A stretch of 38,937 nt of DNA from assembly GCA_002104905.1 (NCBI GenBank), contig MCFE01000757.1:1-38937 (forward strand), read 5' to 3'. Of this stretch, positions 11,145 to 22,429 are shown piece by piece; within the stretch, counting starts at the first letter, position 1; every line of letters begins with the position of its first letter. Source of the stretch: Basidiobolus meristosporus CBS 931.73 (taxonomy: Eukaryota; Basidiobolomycota; Basidiobolomycetes; Basidiobolales; Basidiobolaceae). The position numbers were made by a program, and so were the translations under genes. A model generated the notes under the pieces. It searched no databases. It was not told the DNA's origin and was given only the letters and a program-made list of their open reading frames with translations.

Positions 11145-12569
11145 GGCTAGAGATCAGTGAAACGTGAATCGATTGGGATGGTGCCCACCAGATCGTCCGT
11201 TATTATAGCAATCCACTGAATTCGATGGAATTTCCACGGAGCCATCTTGACTGTAGGCACCACCTGGTGCGTTGAATTTCGCTAAATCGCTACTGGATAT
11301 ATCCTATCGCCATGGCCTCTTTTGGAAAGGAATGTTACTTGGCTTCGATCAGGGTCTGAGGGACTTTTGATTGGGAGATGGATTGAGCGACATCCCTGTA
11401 CGAAATTCGCCATCATTTGACGCAATGCTTCACTGGCGGTTTCATTTAACCATACCTATGAAGGGCAATGAGCCCACGGGCATGTGGATGGAGGATCCAA
11501 CAAAGATCCGTTGATTCATGTGGGCACTAGCTCGTTCCAGCATGCATCCACAATCGACGAAATCAACCATTGAGGGGGGTCAGTGCGAGCTTCCATGCCC
11601 TGCGGAACATGGCGCAACGTGGCCGAGCAATCCCACATCTGGGCATTCCGAGAGATCTGGCATGCGAGGGAACGCGCGCCACTTGGTACCTCCTACCAGC
11701 CGAAGCATTGCTGAAATGTGAATTTCTCCACCGACCAGGAACGCCGCTATCCGCACCACCATGGCCTACTGGGGCCAAAGAATTTGCCTCATCCAGCGAT
11801 CCCCGTAGTCATGGTCTAATGAGATACCTTAAGAGTTTGCCTGGCACCCAAATCACCTGGCACTGCATCCCATCCTCTGCCCAATATGGCATCGGCTCCA
11901 TATCCATATTGGAGCACAGCAGCAATTTACCTCTGGTGGGGAATGGCCACGAATAGACCCATTCATCCATGATCGGATAGAAGGGCGCATTTGAAAAAGG
12001 AAACAAGTGCCCTGTATATAGGCAGATTCGCGGCACTCCCACGAACGAATCCATATTCCCCAGGATCCCTTCCCTGTTCTACTCGAGACTTACTTTTGCT
12101 CGCGAGCCAATCGCCCGATTCACTCGAATCTGTACTGCAGACCAGGCTACGCTGTGCACATCAGAATGGGTGGGTGATTTTATGGCGCTTTTGGGTTATA
12201 ATCAACATGTATTGGTAAATGGATGCGGGATAGACATGCTTCATTGTCTGGCATGTTGATGGTGATGGAGTCATTGGATGAAAGGTTAGGGTTTTAGAAA
12301 GTGGGGGGGGGGGGGGAAGAGAGGGAGGGAGCAAGATGACTTCTCGTTCGATTACAAAAATTCGTTTTTTAAATTGGACTAAATACTGGGGATAGTGCGC
12401 CACATCTATTTCGAGCTCGCAATTACAATCAACAGGCATCGATTCTGGGAAAGGATGTATACTCGCAATGAACCCACATGTCTCTATCTAAAGGTAAACT
12501 TCTCTGAGGACCAGCACCCCCGCACCGGGTCGACCTTCTCGGGAGTGGATTGATTGGGTCGCCGCCTCT
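11145..12569. other. Intergenic region with no supported gene
   Basis: This lies between the PKR1-like gene (start at 11144) and the 3' end of the oxidoreductase (12570). Several open frames of 60-128 codons overlap on both strands at 11.5-12.0 kb without domain content or splice continuity. A G-rich tract at 12303-12316 is listed separately. Confidence 0.45.
12303..12316 (+). repeat. Poly-G run of 14 followed by GA-rich DNA
   Basis: Fourteen consecutive G residues are followed by AAGAGAGGGAGGGAG. The run is prone to slippage and can form a quadruplex; its true length may be uncertain in the assembly. Confidence 0.9.
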
Positions 12570-14729
12570 TTACTCTTGGTCACTGATATCCATGCTTTGC
12601 GTATCGTCACCGAACTGCTGACGAAAGTCATCGATGTTGATCACCGTTCCGTGTTTCCGTGCCTCCTCCGCGGCGAACACACACAGATGGATGTCTAGAA
12701 GCCACGGTTAGCCAAGAGATCGATGAACAGAACAGCCGGTAAAAATCACCTAATGCATTCTCGGATTCGCAAGAGTAGAGCCCGTTGGATTCGTAGTACA
12801 CAATATACTCCAAAAAAGATCGGATCACTCCGCTGTTGTCCCCATCTGCATATTAACGGTGTTAGCTTGGCCTATCGCCAGTCGTGGTGGAGTCCTTACC
12901 ATGGACGGAGACTTCTCCGTGATCCTCATCCCGCTCCGGTCGGATGATCTCGATTCGACGAGTGAGGAAATTGAACAGACGGATCGCCTGTCCATCCGCC
13001 TCCAGCTCCCCCAATGTACCAAAAATTCTTGTCTTGTACTCGCACGATGATTCCGTACAAGAAACCATGGTGAAGTTGCATGTTTTGCCTCCATCAAACT
13101 CCATACTTATAATCTAGTCACAAGTTAATACGTGCGTTTCAATCTCGAGACAGCTAGAGAAAGGGTCTACCTGACTACTAACGCTGTCATCCGTACTAAC
13201 TGTTGTGTTGAACACATCTGGTAGATTTTCGATCTCTACAGACGACTGTCAGCATTTCGCCATGGCGCTTCCATTTGGGTAACGTGAGCTTACCGTTGAT
13301 GAATGCTGGTGCGGCTTCCGATGAAGCCTCGAACGCGTTTGGAGATGAAAGGTACATCTGCTTGGCAGAGTTGCAGCACTCTCGTTCGTGCGGGCATTGC
13401 CGGCACCGACTAAACACAGAGATGTTAGTGTCGTAATCCAGGGTCAGGGTTACCCAGCTAAACCTGCCTTGAATCAGGAAGTTGAAAGCCTTTCTTTGAT
13501 TTTGGAGCTGAGTAGAGATCTCCAAAAGAGCTGACTTGCTGTTAAACACACACCCAGATCAAAAGGTCAATTCTCCATCCGACACGAGAGGACACAAGCA
13601 TATGACTAACTAACCCGACACTGAGTTCCGATAAACCATGTGATGAGATCGATGTCATGAAGATTCTGTGGGAAGGTTTGATATCAGTGGATTGGGCTAC
13701 AGTATTCGAAATTCTTTTTTCATACCTTAGCCAAGAGAGACAGGGAGCTGCTTTTCCGTTTGGTGCCACTACGTGTAAACTGAAGTGATATGAGCGCGAT
13801 GACCAAAGAAGAACATCATCTGGCTAGCTTACCGAGGGCTGGAAGTGATAGATGCCCACTGGCTCAAGATGCTGAATGCTCATCACCTCTCCTATCGCCC
13901 CGGAATCGATGAGACGCTTTATCGTTTTGTTATAAGCGCTATACCTTCTTGGATGCCCGATGTAGAACAATAACTGCGGGGCCCCATAGAAAAACCAATT
14001 CCGGTTAACCATCATATCCGAGAAATCAACAAGATCAACTCATTACGTTATTTAGAATGGCAGTGTCGACCGCCCGTCGGCAGCCTGCAAGGTCTAAAGT
14101 GGTGGGATTCTCCAGCAAGACGTGGTAGCCTTTCTCCAGAAAAGCTGGACCCGGTCCGGGTTAGTACCTTCGAAAGGTGAAATATTGGGGCGAGCTTCAC
14201 GTACCCAGAGCACATTCATACTGCAAAGAATCGAGGTTGGTGATGATGACAGCATCAGCTACTTTGGACTGGTTTGCCAACTAAAGGTTGGGTGAGAAAT
14301 CGAGTGGTACCAAGTCAGTGCACAGGAATTGGTGGCCACTACGTGGATAAATATACTAACGTTTCTCCAACTGGAAAATATCATTTCCGGTGCAATGTTG
14401 TGTCTCTAGAAAACAACAGTTCGTTAATGCACCGCAGGGCAACCAGCCGGGAAGGTGGGGAATAGGCTTTAGTCAAACCTTGGCTAAGTTGAACCGTCTA
14501 AATTCGGTTGGTGAAGCAACTGCTGCTATCCGCATCAGGTTGGGATTTTTTAGAGCAAAATTGGCGTAGACCGCACCTCTGCAATGTGGAGCAGCGAGTT
14601 AGGAAAAAAGCCGAGTAGAATGGTGCCTACTATGAGGCTTTCAATATCAGACGAGCCAACACACCTATTACCACCACCAATGATGCATATACTGACTGGA
14701 ACTCTAGGATTCAAACCAGAGTTGGGCAT
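12570..14729 (-). CDS. Gfo/Idh/MocA-family oxidoreductase, 438 aa, 14 exons
   Basis: Exons on the minus strand: 14729-14665, 14578-14479, 14405-14361, 14280-14205, 14144-14047, 13973-13833, 13779-13726, 13665-13615, 13538-13468, 13409-13294, 13235-13171, 13113-12900, 12845-12750, 12694-12570. All phases agree and the total is 439 codons including the stop. Introns are 53-86 nt. The N-terminal Rossmann fold has GGGNRG (residues 18-23) and a DAVIIT strand. The C-terminal substrate domain has SIQHLEPVG, a LAKNLHDIDL block (H196), a Cys cluster CRQC...CC (from C236) and SMEFDGGKTCNFTMV. The family uses NAD(P) to oxidise or reduce sugars and related alcohols. The usual EKP lysine is replaced: the motif reads LLENPTT, with N108. 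Intron 9 works only with a GC donor (13467) and AG acceptor; the nearby GT donor at 13463 breaks the frame. The substrate is unknown. Confidence 0.9.
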
Positions 14730-16602
14730 GATGATATTAAGCTAGCACACCCAGCGAATATGAAGAACGAGATAGGATACTTCTAAACTTCAAGGAAACT
14801 AGCAGGAAGGCTAGGGTCCAAACTGGTGAGGAGTGAAAAGGCAAGTATTACTTGGAAGTATGTTGGAAACAACGAAGGCTGTGTCGGCGAAAAGCTACTC
14901 AAGTCTAAGGTATGGATGACAGTATATCATCAACGGAAAGAAATATTCCAATGACACATCCAGCGAGGTAATACATCACTATATTTGAAATGGACCCTAG
15001 TTTAAATCCGTTAGGAACCACCAGAGGATCGTGAAAATTGGGGGAAACACGAAGATGGACCCAATTTAGTTGGAAGTGCGAGTGCTGAAACCAAGAAGTG
15101 CTAAATTAAGATCAAATATCCTTGTTTAAATTAACTCATTTAGTCAAGCTGATTCGACTGCCATGTTGGGTTTGCTCAGCGATCAAACTCGATTCCGTGG
15201 AATGGATTAGCATCGAGTGGATCTTGATTATCTACTGACGTCTCAGCTCAACAAGAGTTGGGGGACAGCAGGTGTCTCTAAGAAATCCCAATATGGAGAC
15301 GCACAGGTAGACCAACCACGGAATACAGCCACTCAAGTTCGACCCGTTCTCCCTGATAGCCTCATTCCCACTCACTAAGCAAGGCTGTTTCCATATTTGC
15401 GCTAGTCCCCTTAAACCGCTTATAGACCGAAATCTAGACCGTCCGATCCACCAAATATAGCCATTTATGTAATGTTGGGGGAGCCAATGGTGACAACCAT
15501 TGCCTTTTCGACTGGCACGCAGACAACCAAGCAAACACCAGCATCGATAGGTAGTGTTTCCAAGAGCTGTGGCCAACCCCATATGGCCGCGGCTGACGAA
15601 CACTCGTTGGCTGGGAAGGCAATGGTCCTGTTTGGCCTATTCACTGGGATCGACGTTTGTCAATTCTGGTGGGCCCAAGGCCAAATTTATTCACGGTGTT
15701 TCACATGTTTCAGTGTCATTACGACCGAATGTCGCACCATGATTGGGCAACAAGCTAGCTGTAGAAGGAAGAAACCGGTTCAGCTATGGGGAGCTGCTGA
15801 TTGGCACCGGTGCCTTGTGGAGAGTGATTAACGCCAGAATGCGGCTTGGATGGTTTAGTTGTGATTAGATGATCATAGTGCAAGCACCAAGCGCGGTGTA
15901 CCCAATCCATTGCCAGCTTGTGTTTCATGTACTTCTCACATTTTGCCAAATTAGACTCTTGTGGAACCGTAACAACATTAACCAGAAATGACCCATGGTG
16001 CATGATTCAGATTAGCATTAGGTCGGCGTGGATCCACTAGTAACTGAAAGAGCCCGACACTACTGCAGTCTGAGTGCATGGAGGTGGGCCATCAATGGAT
16101 CTATCATTCAGCCCACCACCAAGGCCCTTTCTATTTGGGAAAATGGCCCATATACAAAGGTTTATTAGATACATACTTGTACATAGAGGATGTTCTATCT
16201 GCCGGATCTGTGGCCACGCTCCGCTAATCACAGCCTCGAAAGCCGTTCAATTTGGTTCGCGGAAGCTCGTTTGCGCTGGTTAGCTGGGCGTTTGGGATGG
16301 ATGGTGAAATGTTGCTGGATGCGGCATTTCCTGTCCCTTCCAACAAATCGTGGATTTTCGATGTATGCCTACTCGGTAATTGGAGTTATTAATCACGATC
16401 TGCCCTCCAGCAGATTTCGAGAGATTTCTTGACTGATTTTCTAGATTAATGTTGGATCTCCATAGGTAGCATGGGCGTGAGCGTGGGCGGGGCAGGGGAA
16501 GTTGGAATGGTCATCTGAGCTAGCTATGAGGCTTGTTGTCGCAGGCAGCCGCTCCAATCGCCAGTGGGTGTTGTACCATACGGGCCATCATGACATCGCC
16601 AT
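14730..16602. other. Intergenic or decayed region, no supported gene
   Basis: This lies upstream of the oxidoreductase start (14729) and of the small membrane-protein gene (16603). The longest open frames are about 120 codons, overlap on opposite strands at 15.2-15.8 kb, and have no recognisable domain. I could not connect them by convincing splice sites. An old gene remnant on the minus strand around 15230-15620 is possible. Confidence 0.4.
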
Positions 16603-17037
16603 ATGGGCGATGCTCCCAGATACGAAGATATGCCATCTTCACACGAAGCGAATCCTGTAGTTTTCATGGGGCATTGGATGCTCATCGGACGGATGGTCAT
16701 TCTAGGCCTATGCAACTGCTGGATGGGTGCAAGTGTAGTGACACTGTGTCAATACTGGATGGCGGGGAGTGAGTATGGGAAATGCGCACACGCATAATTT
16801 GCGATACTTGATCATCATTGTTTGTCTTACAACATCCGCTATTGTATGACTTTAGGGCTGCACACCGGATGGATTATTATTGCATTTGCGGTGATCCTCT
16901 GGCTCGATCCGTCGCCTGACCTCAAGGACTATAAGGTTTGTATTGATAGTCAATAGATCCTGAAAAATGGGATTGGGATTGGGAATGAGGCTCATGCATC
17001 CATGAATCCTAACTTAATGTAGAGTATCATGCGGTAA
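16603..17037 (+). CDS. Small two-pass membrane protein of unknown function
   Basis: Three exons, 16603-16768, 16856-16935 and 17023-17037, with two 87-nt GT-AG introns and consistent phases, give 86 aa. The last exon codes only Ser-Ile-Met-Arg and the stop. The N-terminus is acidic (MGDAPRYEDMPSS). Two hydrophobic segments follow: about residues 26-52, rich in Cys, Gly and Trp, and about 59-72 (GWIIIAFAVILWLD), which spans the first junction. The hydrophobic pattern continuing across the splice site and the proper donor GTGAGT support the model. A charged DPSPDLKDYK end would face the cytosol or lumen. I do not recognise the family. A stop codon lies just upstream of the ATG in frame, so the start is reasonable unless an upstream exon exists. 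Confidence 0.6.
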
Positions 17038-19107
17038 CGTAATGTCAATCCTAAACCTTGAGAAGTCTCGCCCCAGAAAGTGCTGGCCGCTAAGATGAGA
17101 CATGGCTCAGTATCCGGTTGTATCTGCTACATGCTGCATATCCGACGCCGGCGAGACGCTGAGGGGATGGAAGCACCCACCCACGGGTATTCTAAGACAC
17201 CGGAGATTTAGGGAACAGCCAAAGGCCTGCAAACCACATTAGTGGGCATTCAACTCGCGCTTGGGTAGCGCGAACATAGGCTCCCAGTAGTTGAACGACC
17301 GAACATGATGGAGAATAGGGGCAAGGAGGCCTCGCCGCCCTTTGCGGATGATAGATCGATCTAACCGGTATCACTGACCACATCATTACATGGTAGGTGC
17401 GCCAACCCTTATTTTCAGAAGATATCTATTCAGCAACAGTGGCCGATTTGTGTAGATTTAAAGGCCTTGAGTTCAGCACCTGTACACCCGAATATCGCTT
17501 ATGATGGTCTGTGGTTGTAAGCCACTCCCTTGGCAGCGCTGTAAGAGAGCTTAGCTTGAAAGCAGATTTGGCCAAAGCGGCTGGTACGCAGTATATCTAA
17601 ATATAGCCCTGGACAATGCTGGTGAGGGGCCGAAAGGGGGTGATTTGCTGCTAATATTAAAACGGTCCCGTGCTGAAGTGAAGTTTGGGATCCCGTACTT
17701 TTGTTGGGGTATGTATAGCGACCGCATTCCTTCTAGTATCACCTTGGGGATGTCTTCATTTCGCAAATCCCGCCTGTTGCAACATGTCGACTTCTCATAT
17801 ATGGCTACATGTAATACGAAATGAAAAGTCTGTCAGATGCTTGAGGTTGTCATCAAGGCTTGGGAGGGTGTGTATCGCGCCCATTTAATTGATTCCATTA
17901 CTCCAGTCCACTGTTCAGTACGCCAATCCTGCGAAATCAAATGTGGGAATGGGACCCAGAAGGCTTGGTCGGTGAATGGAAATGGCCCACCTGAATAAAA
18001 CAATCGAAATCACAGGCCGGCTGCCGGAAAATCCCCATTACCCCGGGATTCGACCATTCAAGGGATGGGGTTGGCCTCTATATTTGAGATAACACGACCC
18101 CACTCTGGCAAAAGGAAAGCGGGCTTTGAAGGCTTTTCACAAGTGAAGAAGGTTAGGCGCAGCAGTCTATAATGTTGAATAGTGTTAGTCTCCTATAGAA
18201 CCTAAAGCCCATAGTATTGTTTGCTTTGGATAAGGGAACCATGAAGATTCAGTGACTAAATTTGCCTACCATATGCTGGTTCTGGATAGTGGGGAACTCG
18301 GGGGGGGGTCCCTTTGGCTAAGTAGTGGGTGTAGCATGAATTGATGACTATGTTGATAGTATTTCACTAGCTTTGTTACAAAAATCTCCAAGTATCTTTT
18401 GTCAAGCAATCAAAGCTCTATTTGCTAATAGGCCTCATCTCTCAATTCTGGGAAGTGTTCTTTGTGTACAGGGCATTAGGTTTCCTTGCTTAACACTAGG
18501 TCTACAGGTGATGTCAAAGTCAAAGCAGAGCTGCAAGCGTGACTATCTGCATGTTTTGGATTAAGTACCTTGGAGGTACTTGAGTGACTTGTTCCTGTTG
18601 CAAGTTTTGTAATTACACCTAAATACTCACTTAATCACTAAGATTGCTGTCTGCTCAATTACCTTACTTAGATTTATCTAGAATATCTCAGCAAGATATC
18701 AGAAACTTGGGACATGAAGAATCTCAAGGTTTTTCATTTTGTAAGAGTTTTGGAGATTTAGGAAATGATTGGGCAAACAAGTAAGATATGGGGTCTTCAC
18801 TTAATGATCTATTGAACATAGAAGCAGTATAAGTATTTTACATGTTCATGGCAAAATAAACTCACAAATAATGTTTACAAAGATTCCAAAAACATGTATG
18901 CAAAGTTTGACAAATTTTAAGCAACTTATATTTAATCATATATTTTCAGATGTGTTTGGTGAAAATTCTATAAGGAAATTCCAAAAAGAAATCTGACCAC
19001 AGTTCTCTAGCATTTGCAGACTATGATATAAGCTCTGAGGTTAGATATGTTTTAGATGCACTTGGAAAGCCTACAATACTCCCACCTAACTAAATAATCA
19101 TATCTAC
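17038..19107. other. Boundary between gene compartment and transposon cluster
   Basis: To about 18.3 kb the sequence resembles the left-hand intergenic DNA and shows no gene. From about 18.35 kb it becomes AT-rich and CpG-poor, like the transposons to the right, but I could not assign 18350-19107 to any of them. It may be older transposon debris. A perfect 8-bp inverted repeat (AAGTACCT/AGGTACTT, 3-nt loop) lies at 18563-18581. Confidence 0.45.
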
Positions 19108-19453
19108 TAACTGTACTGACAGCCAACTGACCTTGGAGGTACTACTTGTGAGGAATACTCAGAGTAGGTATCTTTTATTATATTTGATTCTTTCCCAAGT
19201 TTGCTCTTGTACAGGCAAAGATACTTTTCTGTCTTTGTAACTAATGACCACAGCTGCATTCTTATCAACTCCCTGCTGGTGGAGTTTACAGTTGCTTTGA
19301 CTTTGGAAGCTTTAGTACATTGTCATTTCAAAGGATGCTGAACCCAGCACATACTTCTGTCAAGGTGCCAACTAAGTTTGGGATTGTTCCTCAATAGTTT
19401 CCCTTTACAAGCATGTGGCTTTATTTCCCTTCACATTGGAGTAGAGTACATTG
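19108..19453 (-). repeat. Partial LTR of the Gypsy family, reverse orientation
   Basis: This is the reverse complement of the middle part of the LTRs at 25678-26750 and 31792-32850, from the CAGTGCGGTTTCC-proximal segment to the ACATTAGATTAGAG-proximal one. It has many substitutions, so it is old. It lacks both LTR ends. Confidence 0.75.
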
Positions 19454-19589
19454 CGTAACATTGACTTGGAGCTTTCCAGAGGTTGCTAGAATGTAGTACA
19501 ATTTTCTAGAAGGAACTGGGATTTCTTCAGCAACTTGATTTAGCTTGAACATCAGAGACCAGGGATGTCATGTGATCATGACAGCTCCT

Positions 19590-19680
19590 GAGGTAGCTAC
19601 TGGTTTTTATTGCTGCCAGGTCCTTCTCTGTTACTTTGACTGAGTGCTCTTCAAGTGGAATTACACTTTCTGCTTGATTA
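19590..19680 (-). pseudogene. Fragment of the transposon accessory ORF between two partial LTRs
   Basis: A short block with TGCCAGGTCCTTC and ACTTTGACTGAGTGCT matches the 3' part of the accessory ORF at 20068-21311 and the fragment at 37707-37883. It is too short to be functional. It sits between two reverse-oriented LTR pieces. Confidence 0.55.
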
Positions 19681-20067
19681 TCAAGTTTGTTCTGGTACAG
19701 GCAAAGATACGTTTCAGTCTTTGTAACTATTGACCACAGCTGCATTCTTATCAAGTCCCTGCTGGTGGAGTTTACAGTAGCTATGACTTTGGAAGGTTTA
19801 GTACATTGTCATCTCAAAGGATGCTAAACCCAACACATACTTCTGATAAGGTGCCAACTAAGTTTGGGATTGTTGCTCAATAGTTTCCCTTTACAAGCAT
19901 GTGGCTTTATTCCCCTTCACATTGGAGTAGAGTACAGTAGAGTAGAGACAGAACCCAAGTATTCCTAGCAAGCTTTTGCCAGAGGTTATTGCACCCAGTG
20001 AACACCCCACACATAAACCACTTGAGAAGTGTTGGACATATCTCTCCCTTAGACTTTACACCACCAG
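19681..20067 (-). repeat. Partial LTR of the Gypsy family, reverse orientation, reaching one LTR end
   Basis: This repeats the segment at 19108-19453 and continues through AGAGGTTATTGCACCCAG and CACTTGAGAAGTGTTGGACA to the LTR terminus near 20067, where the accessory ORF begins. In plus orientation this end corresponds to the start of the LTR at 31792. Confidence 0.75.
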
Positions 20068-21311
20068 AGTGCTGATTGGCAAGGACTACAGCTTTTTTCT
20101 TATGCCTCCCTGTCTCTGGCCTGAGTAGACTTTTTTCCCTTTGCTTTTTCCTTTGTCACTGCCAGGTCTTTCATTCATACCTTGACTGAGTGCTTCTTGA
20201 GTAGAAGTACACTTTTTCCTTTGTAAATGTTGTGCTGGTGCATCTGTGTCTGCGTGCTTGTCCCTTATTGGCACTCTTCCAGGCACCTGATGCCTCTTTG
20301 ATGCTTGTTTGGAGTTTTCAGCTGTGCTTGTAATGGGCTGTTGAGGAAGCTGCTGGCTTTTAGCCATTGCACCCTTGTTCTGCCATTGATGGTTTCTGCT
20401 ATTCTTGAAATACTTGCTTACCAGACCAATGCTGGCCCAAGATATGTTTGCTTGTTTGAGTCCAGGATAATGCTCACAGAACAAGCCAAGCATATTCTGC
20501 TTGGCCTTGAGTTCTTGATGGTCCCATGTGTGTTGGCCTTAAGGTTTGGGCATGCTAAGCTTCTAAGAGCCTCTTGAATATTATCCCAATTTTCATCATT
20601 GTACTTAACATCTTCATGTATCTTCAATGACTTTTGATTTTTAGGCTTTGGTTTTAACATTGAAGCTTCTCCCTCCCATGCTGTGATAGGTTCTTCAGTG
20701 GGCTTTATCTTGAGTCACTGTTGTTATGCTTCCAAGATTGTACAGTGTTCATCTGCTGTTACATCAGGAAATGGCTCAATACTTGGTTATGATATTGAGC
20801 CACTTTAGTTCCTCCTTTGCAGCAAAGATACTGCTTTCTCTACCTGAGATACTGATTGTTCTACACATACTATCTGCTCATCCTGTTTCTGGATTATTTC
20901 CTGATTTTTCTAGGCCATTGCATCTATCTTGTCAGCTAATGCACTTAATTGCCTCATTAATGCTTTGGTATTAGCTTACAAAATATTTGCTAATACAGGT
21001 AGTGGTGATGCTACAATGGCCACTTGCTTGTCTTCAGCTGAAGGTACTGCTTTTGCTGAATTCTCATCTGCCTCTGCATTATAGTCAGCTTACAGCTCTA
21101 CAGAGATTCTCAGTTGCCTACATGACTGAGAGCCTCAGGAGTCAGCACTATAACCTTGAGTTAGTGCACTGTCCCCAGGGCGTTTTTTGGTTGTAGCCCT
21201 GCTTGTTGCACTGAATGTCAAAGCAAGCTGTTGTCCAACTGTTCTTCTGCTGCCATCAGCAGTGGGGCTTGGTTGGGAACCAGACAACTTTGCTTTATCA
21301 TTTGGCAGCAT
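20068..21311 (-). pseudogene. Degenerate accessory ORF of the Tnp2-type transposon (left arm)
   Basis: The frame starts MLPND at 21311 on the minus strand and runs with several stops and frame changes to about 20071. The 5' part matches the plus-strand copy at 25235-25677. Visible features are a coiled, Gln/Glu-rich segment (KNQEIIQKQDEQI), a central NTHGTIKNSRPSR block, and a very basic C-terminus (KGKSKGKKVYSGQRQGG), suggesting nucleic-acid binding. The last codons (LVV, stop) lie in the abutting LTR. It is transcribed divergently from the transposase fragment starting near 21490. The true family is unknown to me. Confidence 0.6.
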
Positions 21312-21489
21312 ATATATGAAAGTGAGTGAAACTAAAGGGAAAACAAGGTTACATATGTATGTGTATGTGGTGCCAAAACTTTGTTTATAATGCTAACTAT
21401 GGCAGGTCATCATTGAATCTTACATTCATGTAGGTGCAATGTCTCAAATACAAGACTGTCTTAAGTTCACAAGAGTATTGACCAAAAAG

Positions 21490-22395
21490 TGATATAATAG
21501 TGTTGCATTGTTGAAGGTCAAGCTGTTTGCCTCATGGACACAACTACTTTGACTTAATGCCATAAGAGAAGAGAAAAAAGACCATGTGGCTATTGTGGCA
21601 AGCCTCCCAGCCATGAAGCATGCACACAGCATAGGATGTATTACAAGGATTGTGGCCAGTGTTTTGCCACACAAGTTGTATTTGACCATTCACCAGTCAC
21701 TAGTGCACCAACAATATCTTGTAAGCCACTTTATACTTCTATAATGACACCTGACTGTACTTGCCACCTTGCGCAAGCTGAGTCAGGTGAGTTTGTGATG
21801 CATTTAGGCTCATGCCAGCCTTCTGAACATTGCACACAGAGTGTTAGCTCTGAAGAAGCAGGCTCACTGATGGATTATGAACCTATCTCCCCAAACAACA
21901 GTACCCTGCATGAGCCTGCTAATACCCAAATATTTACCAAGAAAACACCTGTAGAAAAAAATGCCAAGGGCACTTTATAGAGTCAAGAGAGCCCAGTATT
22001 CCATCTACTGGTGAATGATGTGATGTTGTGGTTAGAGAAGTGGTGCATTTCCACTAATACCAGCAACGGGGGCTTTGAGGATTTACTAATACTTCTTGCT
22101 AAAATCATCCTGGGACGCAACTTACCATTTACATGGTAAAAATGGACAACTGTCATGCAGCTGACAACATATGACCAAGATACCATTCTGTTGTCTGCAT
22201 GCTTTAGCAATTGCATAGCATTCAAATCAGAAAATGCTACTGTTGCAAGATGTCCAACTTATTGGGAATCCACCACCATTGGGGGAAACATTTTTCACAC
22301 TCCAGGTATTTTCCAGTAATACCCTATCTAAAGAAGCTCAAGCACTCAAACAGATATTACAAAGGTACAGTTCTATCACCTCAACTCTACAGCTT
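21490..22395 (+). pseudogene. Tnp2-type transposase, N-terminal fragment (left arm of inverted duplication)
   Basis: Plus-strand reading gives a Cys/His cluster (CGYCGKPPSHEACTQH), an acidic middle (MDYEPISPNNS), and then a segment parallel to the right-arm copy (MLWLEKWCISTN, GGFEDLL). It has in-frame stops and breaks. Homology with the reverse complement of 23960-24880 ends near 22395; beyond this point the sequence switches to the C-terminal part of a transposase on the other strand. Confidence 0.7.
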
Positions 22396-22429
22396 TTTGG
22401 TGTAATACTTGCAAAGCTGCCATTTACCT

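Noticed and set aside
11518-11956. Open frames of 67-128 codons between the PKR1-like gene and the oxidoreductase
   Set aside because: They overlap on both strands, lack recognisable motifs and have no convincing intron links.
13196-13549. 117-codon minus-strand frame inside the oxidoreductase
   Set aside because: It reads through introns 9 and 10 in a frame other than the family frame; only part overlaps true exon 10.
15232-15831. Overlapping 119- and 123-codon open frames on opposite strands
   Set aside because: No domain, no splice partners, and both frames cover the same DNA; at most a decayed gene.
3702-16000. Possible functional cluster of carbohydrate genes (chitin deacetylase, beta-helix protein, oxidoreductase)
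   Set aside because: The genes are on both strands, interrupted by RPL30 and PKR1-like housekeeping genes, and no shared promoter motif was seen; neighbourhood alone does not support a pathway.
16029-16043. GGATCCACTAGTAAC resembles a cloning-vector polylinker
   Set aside because: Only about 15 bases match from memory and the flanks look like ordinary genomic sequence; coincidence is more likely than vector contamination.
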